Source: Paraflavitalea sp. CAU 1676 (GTDB lineage: Bacteria; Bacteroidota; Bacteroidia; Chitinophagales; Chitinophagaceae). Taken from it: a DNA stretch of 64,000 nt. Numbering within the stretch: position 1 is the stretch's first letter; every line of letters begins with the position of its first letter. This document shows, one piece after another, positions 36,072 to 45,633 of this stretch. The translations under genes and the position numbers were made by a program. A model generated the notes under the pieces. It made no database searches, was not told the origin of the DNA, and was given only the letters and a program-made list of their open reading frames with translations. The stretch spans positions 124,001 to 188,000 of the forward strand of contig NZ_JARHUJ010000008.1 in the NCBI RefSeq assembly GCF_029223285.1, written 5' to 3'.

Positions 36072-36136
36072 TTGTTAAAACCAGTTAGCAAATCCCGATA
36101 ATTCTATAGTTTTAAAGCCAAATAATATCTCCCATC

Positions 36137-37984
36137 ATGCAAAGAGTACCCGTCTACTTACTATCGTTATTGCTGGCCGGTTCCGTGAAGGCCCAACAAA
36201 ACTGGCAGATCGTGCCAGGAAAGATCACTACCCAGTGGTCGGCCAATGTAAACCCGGCTGCGCCGCTGCCCGAGTATCCGCGCCCGCAACTGGTGCGTGC
36301 GAACTGGCAAAACCTCAATGGCCTCTGGCAATATGCCATTGTTCCCAAGGCACAGGAAAGTACCATGCCCGCATCGTTTGCCGGCAGCATACTGGTGCCT
36401 TATGCGGTAGAGTCGGCACTTTCGGGTGTAGGCAAAACGGTAGGAAAAGACAGTGTACTCTGGTATAAGAGATCGATAGCCCTGGCGCCCGCCAAAAAAG
36501 ACCAGCAGGTAATGCTGCACTTTGGTGCGGTCGACTGGCGCTGTACCGTATATGTGAATGGCCAGCAGGCCGCTTCCCACCAGGGCGGTTTTGATCCGTT
36601 CTCTATCGATATTACCCCCTTCCTCAAAAAAGGAAAAGAGCAGGAGATCGCTGTATCTGTATATGACCCTTCCGATGATGGCCCCCAGCCTCGCGGCAAG
36701 CAGGTGAAAAAGCCCAATGGTATCTGGTACACGCCTGTGACCGGTATCTGGCAAACCGTATGGCTCGAAACGGTCAATAAAACGTATATCGTTTCTACAA
36801 AGCATACATCCAACATTGACAACAAAACCATTACGGTACAAACGAATGTAGCCAATGCACAGCCCGGCGACCTCGTGAAGGTGACCGTGCTGAATGGCGC
36901 TAACAAACTCAGTGAATTCAGCGTGGCTGCCGGCAATGAAGTAAAGGCAGTGCTCGACAATCCCACACTATGGACACCCGAAAAGCCTTTTCTCTATAAC
37001 CTGAAGATCGCCGTGGTGCGCAACGGTAAAAATGTAGATGAGGCCGATAGCTATTTTGCGATGCGCAAGATCTCTATGGGTAAAGATGGCAACGGTGTAC
37101 AACGCATGCTGCTGAACGACAAATTTGTATTCCAGTACGGCCCCCTCGATCAGGGTTGGTGGCCCGATGGTCTCTATACAGCGCCCACCGATGAAGCGCT
37201 CAAATTCGATATCGTTCAAACCAAGGAAATGGGCTTCAATATGATCCGCAAACACGTGAAAGTGGAGCCCGCCCGTTGGTATGCGCATTGCGATCAACTC
37301 GGTATCCTGGTTTGGCAGGATATGCCCAGTGGTGACCTTGGCGCCCGTTGGGAACCACGCCCGGCCATTGAAGGTATCGGGTACGATATGGAGCGTAGCG
37401 CAGAGTCAGAAAAAATATACCGTACCGAGTGGACCGCCATCATGGACGCACTCTACAACTTCCCGAGCATCATTGTTTGGGTGCCCTTCAACGAAGCCTG
37501 GGGTCAGTTCAAGACCAAAGAGATCGTGAACTGGACCATGCAAAAAGACCCTTCCCGTTTAGTCAATACCGCGAGTGGGGGTAACTTCCATGCCGCGGGA
37601 CATATCATCGACCTCCACAACTACCCGCAGCCCGCCATGCCGAGTGTAGATATATACGGTTCTAACTATGTGATCGTGCTGGGAGAGTTTGGTGGCCTGG
37701 GATTGCCCCTCGAAGGACATACCTGGCAGGACAAGAACAACTGGGGATACCGTAGTTACAAAAACAGCGAAGAGCTGTTCAACAACTATTCCCAGCTCAT
37801 CGACAAGTTCCCGGCCCTGATCAGGAGAGGGTTGTCGGCTGCCGTATATACACAGACCACCGATGTGGAAGTGGAAGTGAATGGTATCATGACCTACGAT
37901 CGTAAGGTCTTTAAGATGCCGGTGCAGGGACTTAAACAAGTGCACAACAAACTGTACGATATTAACCTGGTTACGATGAAATAA
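36137..37984 (+). CDS. Glycoside hydrolase family 2 enzyme
   Basis: 615 aa with a signal peptide ending KAQ. It has the GH2 order: sugar-binding jelly roll (LNGLWQYAIVP ... GAVDWRCTVYVNGQQAASHQ), immunoglobulin-like sandwich, then a TIM barrel. The acid/base E453 lies in VPFNEAWGQF and the nucleophile E517 in VLGEFGGLG. Likely a beta-galactosidase-type exo-enzyme, but GH2 also includes glucuronidases, mannosidases and arabinosidases, so the sugar is uncertain. Predicted periplasmic. Confidence 0.88.
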   Translation: MQRVPVYLLSLLLAGSVKAQQNWQIVPGKITTQWSANVNPAAPLPEYPRPQLVRANWQNLNGLWQYAIVPKAQESTMPASFAGSILVPYAVESALSGVGKTVGKDSVLWYKRSIALAPAKKDQQVMLHFGAVDWRCTVYVNGQQAASHQGGFDPFSIDITPFLKKGKEQEIAVSVYDPSDDGPQPRGKQVKKPNGIWYTPVTGIWQTVWLETVNKTYIVSTKHTSNIDNKTITVQTNVANAQPGDLVKVTVLNGANKLSEFSVAAGNEVKAVLDNPTLWTPEKPFLYNLKIAVVRNGKNVDEADSYFAMRKISMGKDGNGVQRMLLNDKFVFQYGPLDQGWWPDGLYTAPTDEALKFDIVQTKEMGFNMIRKHVKVEPARWYAHCDQLGILVWQDMPSGDLGARWEPRPAIEGIGYDMERSAESEKIYRTEWTAIMDALYNFPSIIVWVPFNEAWGQFKTKEIVNWTMQKDPSRLVNTASGGNFHAAGHIIDLHNYPQPAMPSVDIYGSNYVIVLGEFGGLGLPLEGHTWQDKNNWGYRSYKNSEELFNNYSQLIDKFPALIRRGLSAAVYTQTTDVEVEVNGIMTYDRKVFKMPVQGLKQVHNKLYDINLVTMK

Positions 37985-38005
37985 CCATTGATACCTTCAT
38001 CCTTC

Positions 38006-38031
38006 GCAGCGCCTTCTCCGGAAGGCGCTGC
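38006..38031 (+). other. Intercistronic hairpin between the GH2 and GH127-type genes
   Basis: GCAGCGCCTTC (38006-38016) pairs perfectly with GAAGGCGCTGC (38021-38031) around a TCCG tetraloop. No T-run follows, so it is more likely an RNA-stability or processing element than a terminator. Confidence 0.55.
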
Positions 38032-38105
38032 AGGAACAGGTTACACTGCGTTCGATAGCAACTGTGCTGCAGCGCTCAATCAGAAAACGACCGAACGAAC
38101 TTTCT

Positions 38106-40166
38106 ATGTGGAACAGGAACTATAGAACCATTGCCTTGTCGGCTTGTATCAGCCTGGCGCTCGCCGGCCCGCTGCAAGCGCAAAACAGTCTCCAGGTAAG
38201 TATTGTCAACAAACCCGATAATACAGCCCTCAACCAGTTTTATCCCAGTAACAAAGCGCCCCTCCAACAACAATATTTTGTAAAACTGCCGGTGACTGCC
38301 GTGAAGCCAGGCGGCTGGCTGCGAAAAGCGATGGAATTGCAAAGGGATGGTCTTACAGGCCATTTGGGGGAGATCAGTATCTGGCTTTCCCGCGAAGACA
38401 ATGCCTGGCTGCACAAAGACGGTAAAGGCAAATATGGCTGGGAAGAATTGCCTTACTGGTTGAAGGGATATGGCAATATCGGTTATATGCTGCGCGATGA
38501 GAAGATGATCAGGGAAGCGAAGTTCTGGATCGATGCAGCACTCGATAACCAGCGCGCAGATGGCGACTTTGGCCCCCTCGTTACCCGCCGTGGTAAAAGA
38601 GACCTCTGGACCAATATGCCTATGCTCTGGTGCCTCCAATCTTATTATGAATATGCAGGCGATCAGCGCGTGCTGAACCTGATGACGAAATATTTCAAAT
38701 GGCAACTCTCCCTGAATGACGATCAATTGCTCGAAGATTACTGGGAGAACAGCCGCGGTGGTGATAATATCTATAGCGTGTACTGGCTCTACAACCGTAC
38801 CGGTGATGCCTGGTTACTGGACCTCGCTACCAAGCTGCATAAGAACACTGCCAACTGGACCCAAAAGAACAACCTGCCCAACTGGCACAACGTGAATGTG
38901 GCGCAGTGCTTCCGCGAGCCTGCACAATATGCCATGCTGAGCCGCAATGCCGGCGACCTGCAGGCTACGTATGATAACTTCGAACTTATCCGCAATATAT
39001 ACGGGCAGGTGCCTGGCGGCCTATTTGGCGCCGACGAGAATGCCCGCAAAGGGTACGACGATCCCCGCCAGTTGGTAGAGACCTGCGGTATGGTAGAGCA
39101 AATGACCTCCGACCAGATCCTGCTGTGGTATACTGGTGATACCAAGTGGGCCGAGAACTGTGAGGATGTTGCCTTCAATACATTCCCCGCAGCCTTTATG
39201 CCCGACTACCGTTCGTTGCGCTACCTCACAGCGCCCAATATGGTGGTGAGCGATAGCAAGAACCATGCGCCCGGTATCGACAACAACGGACCTTTTCTGA
39301 TGATGAACCCCTTCAGCAGCCGCTGCTGCCAGCATAACCACGCCGCAGGCTGGGTATATTATGCCGAGAACAGCTGGATGGCAACGCCCGATAATGGATT
39401 GGCGGCCCAATTGTATGTAGAAGGAGAGGTGACGGCCAAAGTAGGCGATGGTAATACCGTTACCATAGTTGAGAATACGCATTATCCTTTCGAAGAATCA
39501 GTAAGTTTTACCGTTAAGACATCTAAGCCCACCAGCTTTCCTTTGTACCTGCGATTGCCCGAATGGAGTCAACGACCTGTGGTGAAGGTAAACGGAAAGG
39601 CAGTGCCTTTCGAAGCGACGCCTGGTGGCTATGTGAAGCTCAGTAACCAATGGAAGAACAATGATAAGGTGACGCTTCAATTGCCCATGCAATTAAAACT
39701 GCGCACCTGGGATAAGAACAAGCAAAGTGTGAGCATCAATCATGGTCCTATCACTTATTCCCTGCAGATCAAAGAACGCTTTGAACAAAGAGACAGTAAA
39801 GAAACGGCGATCGGCGATTCTAAATGGCAGGCGAATGCCGACCCCGCCAAATGGCCTTCTTTCGAGATATTTCCGGCAACCGACTGGAACTATGGGCTGG
39901 TACTGAACAATCAGCCACTCGATAAATTATTCACGGTGGTAAGAAAGAGCTGGCCCAAAGACAACAATCCATTTACACAGGCCAATGTGCCGGTGGTGTT
40001 GAAGGCGAAGGGTAAGCAAATACCCAACTGGACCATCGACCAGTATGGTCTTTGCGGACTGCTGCCGCAAAGTCCGGTAGCTACCAGTGCACCTGTAAAA
40101 GAATTGACGCTTGTACCCATGGGGGCGGCCCGCTTGCGGATCGCTTCTTTTCCCGTGGTTCAATAA
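38106..40166 (+). CDS. GH127-type (DUF1680) beta-L-arabinofuranosidase-like enzyme
   Basis: 686 aa from ATG 38106, which gives a proper signal peptide ending LQAQ; an in-frame start at 38064 adds 14 residues. An (alpha/alpha)6 barrel (about 50-430) is followed by beta-sandwich domains. Zinc/cysteine catalytic elements typical of the family are seen: ETCGMVEQM and the Cys-Cys pair in SSRCCQHNHAAGW. In characterised members a zinc-bound cysteine is the nucleophile, releasing L-arabinofuranose. Family membership could also be the related GH146. It is 15 bases before the GH43 gene. Confidence 0.85.
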   Translation: MWNRNYRTIALSACISLALAGPLQAQNSLQVSIVNKPDNTALNQFYPSNKAPLQQQYFVKLPVTAVKPGGWLRKAMELQRDGLTGHLGEISIWLSREDNAWLHKDGKGKYGWEELPYWLKGYGNIGYMLRDEKMIREAKFWIDAALDNQRADGDFGPLVTRRGKRDLWTNMPMLWCLQSYYEYAGDQRVLNLMTKYFKWQLSLNDDQLLEDYWENSRGGDNIYSVYWLYNRTGDAWLLDLATKLHKNTANWTQKNNLPNWHNVNVAQCFREPAQYAMLSRNAGDLQATYDNFELIRNIYGQVPGGLFGADENARKGYDDPRQLVETCGMVEQMTSDQILLWYTGDTKWAENCEDVAFNTFPAAFMPDYRSLRYLTAPNMVVSDSKNHAPGIDNNGPFLMMNPFSSRCCQHNHAAGWVYYAENSWMATPDNGLAAQLYVEGEVTAKVGDGNTVTIVENTHYPFEESVSFTVKTSKPTSFPLYLRLPEWSQRPVVKVNGKAVPFEATPGGYVKLSNQWKNNDKVTLQLPMQLKLRTWDKNKQSVSINHGPITYSLQIKERFEQRDSKETAIGDSKWQANADPAKWPSFEIFPATDWNYGLVLNNQPLDKLFTVVRKSWPKDNNPFTQANVPVVLKAKGKQIPNWTIDQYGLCGLLPQSPVATSAPVKELTLVPMGAARLRIASFPVVQ

Positions 40167-40181
40167 GATAAACGTAACCGT

Positions 40182-41228
40182 ATGAACCGTTTTGGTATTT
40201 TGATCCTTTTTTTGATTTGCGTCGCAGGTAAAAGTGCGCTGGCCCAAACCTCCGGCGCTTCTTTTACCAATCCATTGCTTGCCTCGGGGGCAGACCCTTT
40301 TTCTTTTTATAAAGACGGTTATTACTACTATACGCACACGACAGGTAACCGCATCGATCTCTGGAAAACAAAGAACCTCGCCGATCTGAAAACGGCGCAG
40401 CGCAAAACGATCTATAAGCCACCGGTCAATACCGGCTACTCCAAAAACCTTTGGGCACCCGAGGTCCATTACCTGATGGGGAATTGGTATCTCTATTTCG
40501 CCGCCGATGATGGGCGCAACGAGCATCACCGGATGTATGTGCTGGAGAATGCAGCGAAAGACCCGATGGAAGGGGAATGGACCTTTAAAGGAAAAGTGGC
40601 CGATCCTTCCGACAAGTGGGCCATCGATGGCGATGTGTTTACCTGGAAAGGTCAGTTGTACATGATCTGGTCGGGCTGGGAAGGGGATACCAATGGACAG
40701 CAGGATATCTTCCTGGCGAAGATGAAGAATCCCTGGACGATCGAAGGCAACCGGGTAAAGATCGGCGCCCCGCAGTTCGACTGGGAGAAACATGGCGATC
40801 TGAATGACAAAGACAATCCGCCCCACGTGAATGTAAATGAAGGTCCACAGGCATTGACGCACGGCAATCGATTATTCGTCATCTTTTCGGCCAGCGGTTG
40901 CTGGACGGATTTCTATGCACTGGGCGTCATCAGCTTTAACGGAAAGGACAACCTGCTCGATGCCGCCGCCTGGGAAAAACACCCGCAACCCTTTTTTAAA
41001 CAATCGAAAGAGAACGGCGTATATGCGCCCGGACATAACTCATTTTTCAAGTCACCCGATGGTAAACAGGATTGGATCCTTTACCATGCCAATAGTGCAC
41101 CGGGCCAGGGATGTGGCGGCCACCGATCACCGCGTGCTCAGCCATTTACCTGGGATATAGCGGGTATGCCGCAGTTTGGAGAGCCTGTTAAAGAAGGCAT
41201 AGCGCTCCCGGTGCCAACTGGAAAATAA
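40182..41228 (+). CDS. GH43-family glycosidase (arabinofuranosidase/xylosidase type)
   Basis: 348 aa with a signal peptide ending ALAQ. It is a five-bladed propeller with the three acidic residues in their usual settings: base Asp in SGADPFSFY, pKa-tuning Asp in WAIDGDVF and acid Glu in NVNEGPQAL. It lacks an extra C-terminal carbohydrate-binding domain. Likely an exo-alpha-L-arabinofuranosidase in this context; xylosidase or galactosidase specificity is not excluded. Co-transcribed with the GH127-type gene; 43 bases to the next gene. Confidence 0.85.
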   Translation: MNRFGILILFLICVAGKSALAQTSGASFTNPLLASGADPFSFYKDGYYYYTHTTGNRIDLWKTKNLADLKTAQRKTIYKPPVNTGYSKNLWAPEVHYLMGNWYLYFAADDGRNEHHRMYVLENAAKDPMEGEWTFKGKVADPSDKWAIDGDVFTWKGQLYMIWSGWEGDTNGQQDIFLAKMKNPWTIEGNRVKIGAPQFDWEKHGDLNDKDNPPHVNVNEGPQALTHGNRLFVIFSASGCWTDFYALGVISFNGKDNLLDAAAWEKHPQPFFKQSKENGVYAPGHNSFFKSPDGKQDWILYHANSAPGQGCGGHRSPRAQPFTWDIAGMPQFGEPVKEGIALPVPTGK

Positions 41229-41271
41229 ACCTTATCACATAAAGTAACTACTCAAAAAAGAAAAGCAAATC

Positions 41272-43716
41272 ATGAAGAAAGCACTGGCGTTAGGAATGAT
41301 GGCGCTGCAGATCGGCAGCGTGATGGCACAGGAAATGCGTGCACCTGCCTACCCGTTGATCACCCACGATCCCTATTTCAGCGTGTGGTCGGCTACCAAT
41401 CAATTGAATGCATCCCCCACCAAACATTGGACGGGCTCCGAACAATCTATGCTCGGTCTCATCAATGTGGATGGTACAGTATATCGTTTTATGGGCGCGC
41501 CCGGAAAGGTCTATAAGTCAATCTTGCCGGCCTCCGACGAGAAAGCATATGAGATGGCTTTTACCGAAGCAGAGCCTGCCACAGGCTGGTCGGAAAAGGA
41601 ATTCGACGACCAATCCTGGAAGAAAGGAGCAGCGCCGTTTACCGACAATCGTTCTGGCGGAGGCACCCTGTGGAGAAGCAAGAACATCTGGGTGCGCCGC
41701 ACTTTCACGCTCGAAGACATCAACTCCAATAAACTCTTCCTCAAGCTCAACCATGACGACAATGCCGAGGTTTATCTGAATGGAGAGAAGATATATAGTC
41801 ACGTAGGATGGCTGAACAAGTTTCAATACTTCGCCATACCAGAATCGGCGCGCCGCAAACTGGTAAAAGGAAAAAATGTATTGGCTATTCACGTTGCTAA
41901 TACTGCTGGCGGAGCGATGGTAGATGCAGGTATCGTCGATGAACCCAAGTTGCAGCCTGGCGGCAACATCAAGCTGGCGACCCAGGAAGATGTAACCGTC
42001 AATGCTACCCAAACTATTTATCGTTTCACAGCTGGCAAAACCAAGCTCACACTTTCCTTTACTTCTCCCTTGCTGCCCGATAACATCGACCTGGTATCGC
42101 GTCCGGTAACATACGTGCATACTTCAGTTAGTTCAACAGACGGAGCAAGCCATAAGGTGCAGGTTTATTTCGGCGCCTCTTCGGCCCTGGCTACCAACAC
42201 GCCCGCGCAGCCCGTGGCAGCTGAGCAATATAATGCACAAGGACTCTCGATCCTGAAGATGGGAACTACCGAGCAGCCTATCCTGAAGAAGAAGGGTGAT
42301 GACCTGCGCATCGACTGGGGTTATCTCTATGTGGCTGTGCCCGAGAAAGACCTGGCAACACAATATGTATCTACCGTTGCAGAAGCGGTGAATGCATTCA
42401 GTGCAGCTAAGATCAAAAGAGCTACTAAACTGGAAGGCACCCAGCTGATGGTCAACACCATCCTGAGTGGGACTGCTGCAAAGAATGCGCCGATGGCGCG
42501 TACCATCCTCGTAGGTTACGATGACCTGTATTCCATCCAGTATTTCGGACAAAACCTGAAAGCCTGGTGGACACAGAAAGGTAATACCATCGAACAGGAA
42601 ATAGCACTGGCTGCGAAAGAGGAAAAAAGCATCCTGGCACAGTGCGACCAGTTCAACCGTAAGCTCTACAACGAAACATTGAAAGCCGGTGGCGAGCAGT
42701 ACGCCCAATTGTGCGAGCTGGCTTACCGTCAAAGTGTATCGGCCCATAAAGTGCTGAAGGATTCGCGCGGCGAGATACTCTTCCTTTCCAAAGAGAACTA
42801 CAGCAATGGCTGTATCAATACGGTAGACGTTACTTATCCTTCGGCTCCGTTGTACCTGGCGTACAATCCGGAACTGTTGAAGGGTATGCTCAATGGCATC
42901 TTCTATTACAGCGAAAGCGGTAAATGGAGCAAGCCTTTCCCGGCTCACGATCTGGGCACCTATCCGCTAGCCAATGGTCAGCTTTATGGTGAAGACATGC
43001 CGGTAGAAGAGGCTGGTAATATGATCATCCTTACGGCAGCTATCGCCAAAGCAGAAGGTAATGCCAATTATGCCAGGAAACATTGGAACACCCTCAGCAC
43101 CTGGGTAGAATACCTGGTAAAGGATGGCTTTGATCCTGCGAACCAATTGTGCACGGATGACTTTGCCGGCCATATGGCACGCAACGCCAATCTCTCTGTA
43201 AAAGCAATTGTAGGTATTGCGGGTTACGCCATGCTGGCTGGCCAACTGGGAGATGCTGCTACTGAAAAGAAATACCACGATACAGCAGTTGCTATGGCTA
43301 AAAGGTGGATGCAGTTGTCGGGCGATGGCGATCACTATACATTGGCTTTCGATCGCAAGGGCACCTGGAGCCAGAAATACAACCTGGTGTGGGACAAAGT
43401 TCTTCACCTGAATGTATTCCCGAAAGAAGTATACGACAAAGAAGTAAAGTATTACCTCACGAAACAGCAGGCCTACGGATTGCCGCTCGATAGCAGAAGG
43501 ACCTATACAAAGTCCGACTGGATCATGTGGACCGCAGCCCTTACCAATAATCAGCAGGATTGGAATGCGTTGGTACAACCCCTGTACAAGTATGCCGCAG
43601 AAACATCCAGCCGCGTACCGCTGAGCGACTGGCATGAAACGACTGATGGCAAGCAGGTAGGTTTCCAGGCACGCAGTGTGGTGGGTGGATATTTTATCAA
43701 ACTGTTGGATAAATAA
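41272..43716 (+). CDS. Glutaminase A-type protein (DUF4964/DUF5127/DUF4965/DUF1793)
   Basis: 814 aa with a signal peptide ending VMAQ. Domain order: the short DUF4964-like lead (RAPAYPLITHDPYFSVWS), a jelly-roll insert resembling a GH2 sugar-binding domain (FFLKLNHD-type segment at 150-210), then DUF5127 and DUF4965, and a C-terminal (alpha/alpha)6 barrel (DUF1793). Fungal GtaA glutaminase gives the family its name. Its place between GH43 and other PUL genes argues for a carbohydrate-active role (inference). No catalytic residue is known to me. It ends before a strong hairpin. Confidence 0.8.
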   Translation: MKKALALGMMALQIGSVMAQEMRAPAYPLITHDPYFSVWSATNQLNASPTKHWTGSEQSMLGLINVDGTVYRFMGAPGKVYKSILPASDEKAYEMAFTEAEPATGWSEKEFDDQSWKKGAAPFTDNRSGGGTLWRSKNIWVRRTFTLEDINSNKLFLKLNHDDNAEVYLNGEKIYSHVGWLNKFQYFAIPESARRKLVKGKNVLAIHVANTAGGAMVDAGIVDEPKLQPGGNIKLATQEDVTVNATQTIYRFTAGKTKLTLSFTSPLLPDNIDLVSRPVTYVHTSVSSTDGASHKVQVYFGASSALATNTPAQPVAAEQYNAQGLSILKMGTTEQPILKKKGDDLRIDWGYLYVAVPEKDLATQYVSTVAEAVNAFSAAKIKRATKLEGTQLMVNTILSGTAAKNAPMARTILVGYDDLYSIQYFGQNLKAWWTQKGNTIEQEIALAAKEEKSILAQCDQFNRKLYNETLKAGGEQYAQLCELAYRQSVSAHKVLKDSRGEILFLSKENYSNGCINTVDVTYPSAPLYLAYNPELLKGMLNGIFYYSESGKWSKPFPAHDLGTYPLANGQLYGEDMPVEEAGNMIILTAAIAKAEGNANYARKHWNTLSTWVEYLVKDGFDPANQLCTDDFAGHMARNANLSVKAIVGIAGYAMLAGQLGDAATEKKYHDTAVAMAKRWMQLSGDGDHYTLAFDRKGTWSQKYNLVWDKVLHLNVFPKEVYDKEVKYYLTKQQAYGLPLDSRRTYTKSDWIMWTAALTNNQQDWNALVQPLYKYAAETSSRVPLSDWHETTDGKQVGFQARSVVGGYFIKLLDK

Positions 43717-43723
43717 CCTTATT

Positions 43724-43756
43724 GAGTACCGGTGCTGTTTGCCAGCGCCGGTACTC
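43724..43756 (+). terminator. Intercistronic hairpin after the DUF4965 gene
   Basis: GAGTACCGGTGCTG (43724-43737) pairs with CAGCGCCGGTACTC (43743-43756), 14 bp with one G-U pair. A short T-rich stretch follows. Partial terminator or RNA stabiliser. Confidence 0.55.
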
Positions 43757-43787
43757 ACTTTTAACGATTGCCAAAACTAACTTGTCT

Positions 43788-44438
43788 ATGAAAAAAGCTA
43801 TCTGCTTCCTTTTTCTCCTGGCGGCTGCCCGCACACAAGCCCAATCTGCCAACCAGGTGTTGGGATCATCTCTCTCTCATTACGTCTTTGAACAATTCCT
43901 TTCCGGCAAAGTATACCTGCGTTCCGGTGAAGTATCGGAAAGAAAACTGAACTACAATGCGCTCACGCGCGAAATGATCTTTGAAGAGAATGGCCAGCCC
44001 ATGGCGATTGCCAATCCCGAAAATGTAGATTCAGTCGTTATCGTTGGGCATAGATTCATTCCTGCCGATAAGAAGTTTTACGAGTGGATTGCCGGTAACA
44101 GTTACCCCGTTTTTGCAGAATACGTATGTGCCGTGCAGGAGGAAGGCGTTTCATCCGGATACGGATCATCTTCCAATACCTCCGCCTCCAATACCATGAA
44201 ATCCTTGCATGGCAATGGCACTGTGTATGCCATGAAACTACCCGATGACTTTAAGGTGAATACGAAAGTGGCTTATTACCTCTATAAGGACAATAAATAC
44301 CATCCCATCAAGAATCTGCAACAGCTCAGTAAACTCGTTCCGGCAAAAAAGGATGTCATTCAGGCATGGGTAAAGGAACATAATACAGATTTCTCGAAGC
44401 GGGAGCAACTTCAACTGCTGATCGCTCAGATACAATAA
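43788..44438 (+). CDS. Small secreted protein of unknown function in the PUL
   Basis: 216 aa from ATG 43788, which gives a signal peptide (MKKAICFLFLLAAARTQAQ); the longer frame from 43722 crosses the preceding hairpin. The mature protein has strand-rich sequence (KVYLRSGEVSERKLNYNALTREM, not otherwise recognised), a Ser/Gly/Asn-rich loop at about 135-150 and a charged helical C-terminus. The pattern is common in Chitinophagaceae secreted proteins, but I do not recognise the family. It lies between the enzyme genes and the LacI regulator, 63 bases before the latter. Confidence 0.7.
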   Translation: MKKAICFLFLLAAARTQAQSANQVLGSSLSHYVFEQFLSGKVYLRSGEVSERKLNYNALTREMIFEENGQPMAIANPENVDSVVIVGHRFIPADKKFYEWIAGNSYPVFAEYVCAVQEEGVSSGYGSSSNTSASNTMKSLHGNGTVYAMKLPDDFKVNTKVAYYLYKDNKYHPIKNLQQLSKLVPAKKDVIQAWVKEHNTDFSKREQLQLLIAQIQ

Positions 44439-44501
44439 AGCCGGCACTTATGGCGGCTGCAGCAAGCTGCGCCAGGCATAACATCCAATAACCAGATAAG
44501 C

Positions 44502-45533
44502 ATGAGTGAACCTATTGTGAGAACTACTATACTGGATATCGCGCGGGAACTCAATGTGGCTGCTGCCACCGTTTCCCGGGCACTGAACGATCATCCTGCC
44601 ATCAGTATCGCTACGCGCGAAGCCGTGAAGCAGGCTGCCCGGCGCATGAATTATCAGCCCAATAAGATCGCTTCTTCCCTTCGTTTGGGCCGGTCGAAGA
44701 TCATTGGCGTTATCATACCCAGTGCCGAGATCAATTTCTTTGGATCTGTTATCCATGGCATAGAGAAAGTTGCCAGCAGAAATGGTTACAATGTATTGTT
44801 GTACCAAAGCAATGAACAATATGAGCTGGAGAAAAAGGCGGTGCAAACATTTTTGCATTCCCGGGTAGATGGCGTGCTGGCATCTATATCCAAAGAAACG
44901 ATCAACCTGAAGCACTATGCCGACCTGAAAAGCAAAGGTGTTCCTTTGGTGCTGTTCGATCGGGCGCACGAATCGCTGCAGGTGCCTTCGGTAGTGGTCA
45001 ATGATTACCAGGGCGCCTTCGATGCCACGAGCCACCTCATTCAACAGGGCTGCCGGCGAATTGCTCATATCGGCGGTCAGCAGCACGTTACCAATTTCAA
45101 CCAGCGCCTGCGCGGATACATCGATGCACTCAACGTGCACAACATAGCCGTAGATGACGACCTCATTGCGTATGGAAAAGTAAGCATTGAATCGGGCAGG
45201 GAGTGCATGAAAAACCTGCTGTCCCGGAACCCCGATGCCCTGTTTGCGGTAGAAGACTTTACAGCACTGGGCGCCATCCAGACGATCAAAGAGGCAGGCT
45301 TACGTATACCGGAAGATGTTGCGATCATCGGTTTCGCCAATGAGAAGTTCAGCGAATACTTAACGCCTTCATTGTCTACTGTGAACCAACATACAGTTCG
45401 TATGGGGGAGGAGGCAGCCACCCTGTTTTTCGAGTTGTTGCAGAAAAAGGGTTCATCTAAATTACCGCCACGCAAACTGGTGCTGCAACCAGAGATCATC
45501 GTGCGTGCGTCATCAGCTGTCAAGCCAGGATAG
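44502..45533 (+). CDS. LacI-family transcriptional regulator
   Basis: 343 aa. The N-terminal HTH with hinge (TTILDIARELNVAAATVSRAL, then MNYQPNKIASSLRLGRSKIIG) is followed by a type 1 periplasmic-binding-like sensor domain (61-330) that would bind a sugar or sugar phosphate. The hinge residues match LacI/GalR members that recognise operators with a central CG. Its gene is inside the PUL, and a fitting operator lies just before susC at 30171 (inference). It probably represses the locus until a catabolic product accumulates. Confidence 0.9.
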   Translation: MSEPIVRTTILDIARELNVAAATVSRALNDHPAISIATREAVKQAARRMNYQPNKIASSLRLGRSKIIGVIIPSAEINFFGSVIHGIEKVASRNGYNVLLYQSNEQYELEKKAVQTFLHSRVDGVLASISKETINLKHYADLKSKGVPLVLFDRAHESLQVPSVVVNDYQGAFDATSHLIQQGCRRIAHIGGQQHVTNFNQRLRGYIDALNVHNIAVDDDLIAYGKVSIESGRECMKNLLSRNPDALFAVEDFTALGAIQTIKEAGLRIPEDVAIIGFANEKFSEYLTPSLSTVNQHTVRMGEEAATLFFELLQKKGSSKLPPRKLVLQPEIIVRASSAVKPG

Positions 45534-45633
45534 TAAGTGAGGTCTTCATTTCCTGAAGCCATGTTGCGATGATAGTTGATCGTTCCCTTCCCCCATTGTC
45601 TCCCTCGCATTTTCGCAGTATATTACGCGGCTC

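Noticed and set aside
39927-40862. 311-aa minus-strand ORF
   Set aside because: It is antisense to the GH127-type and GH43 genes and has no recognisable domain.
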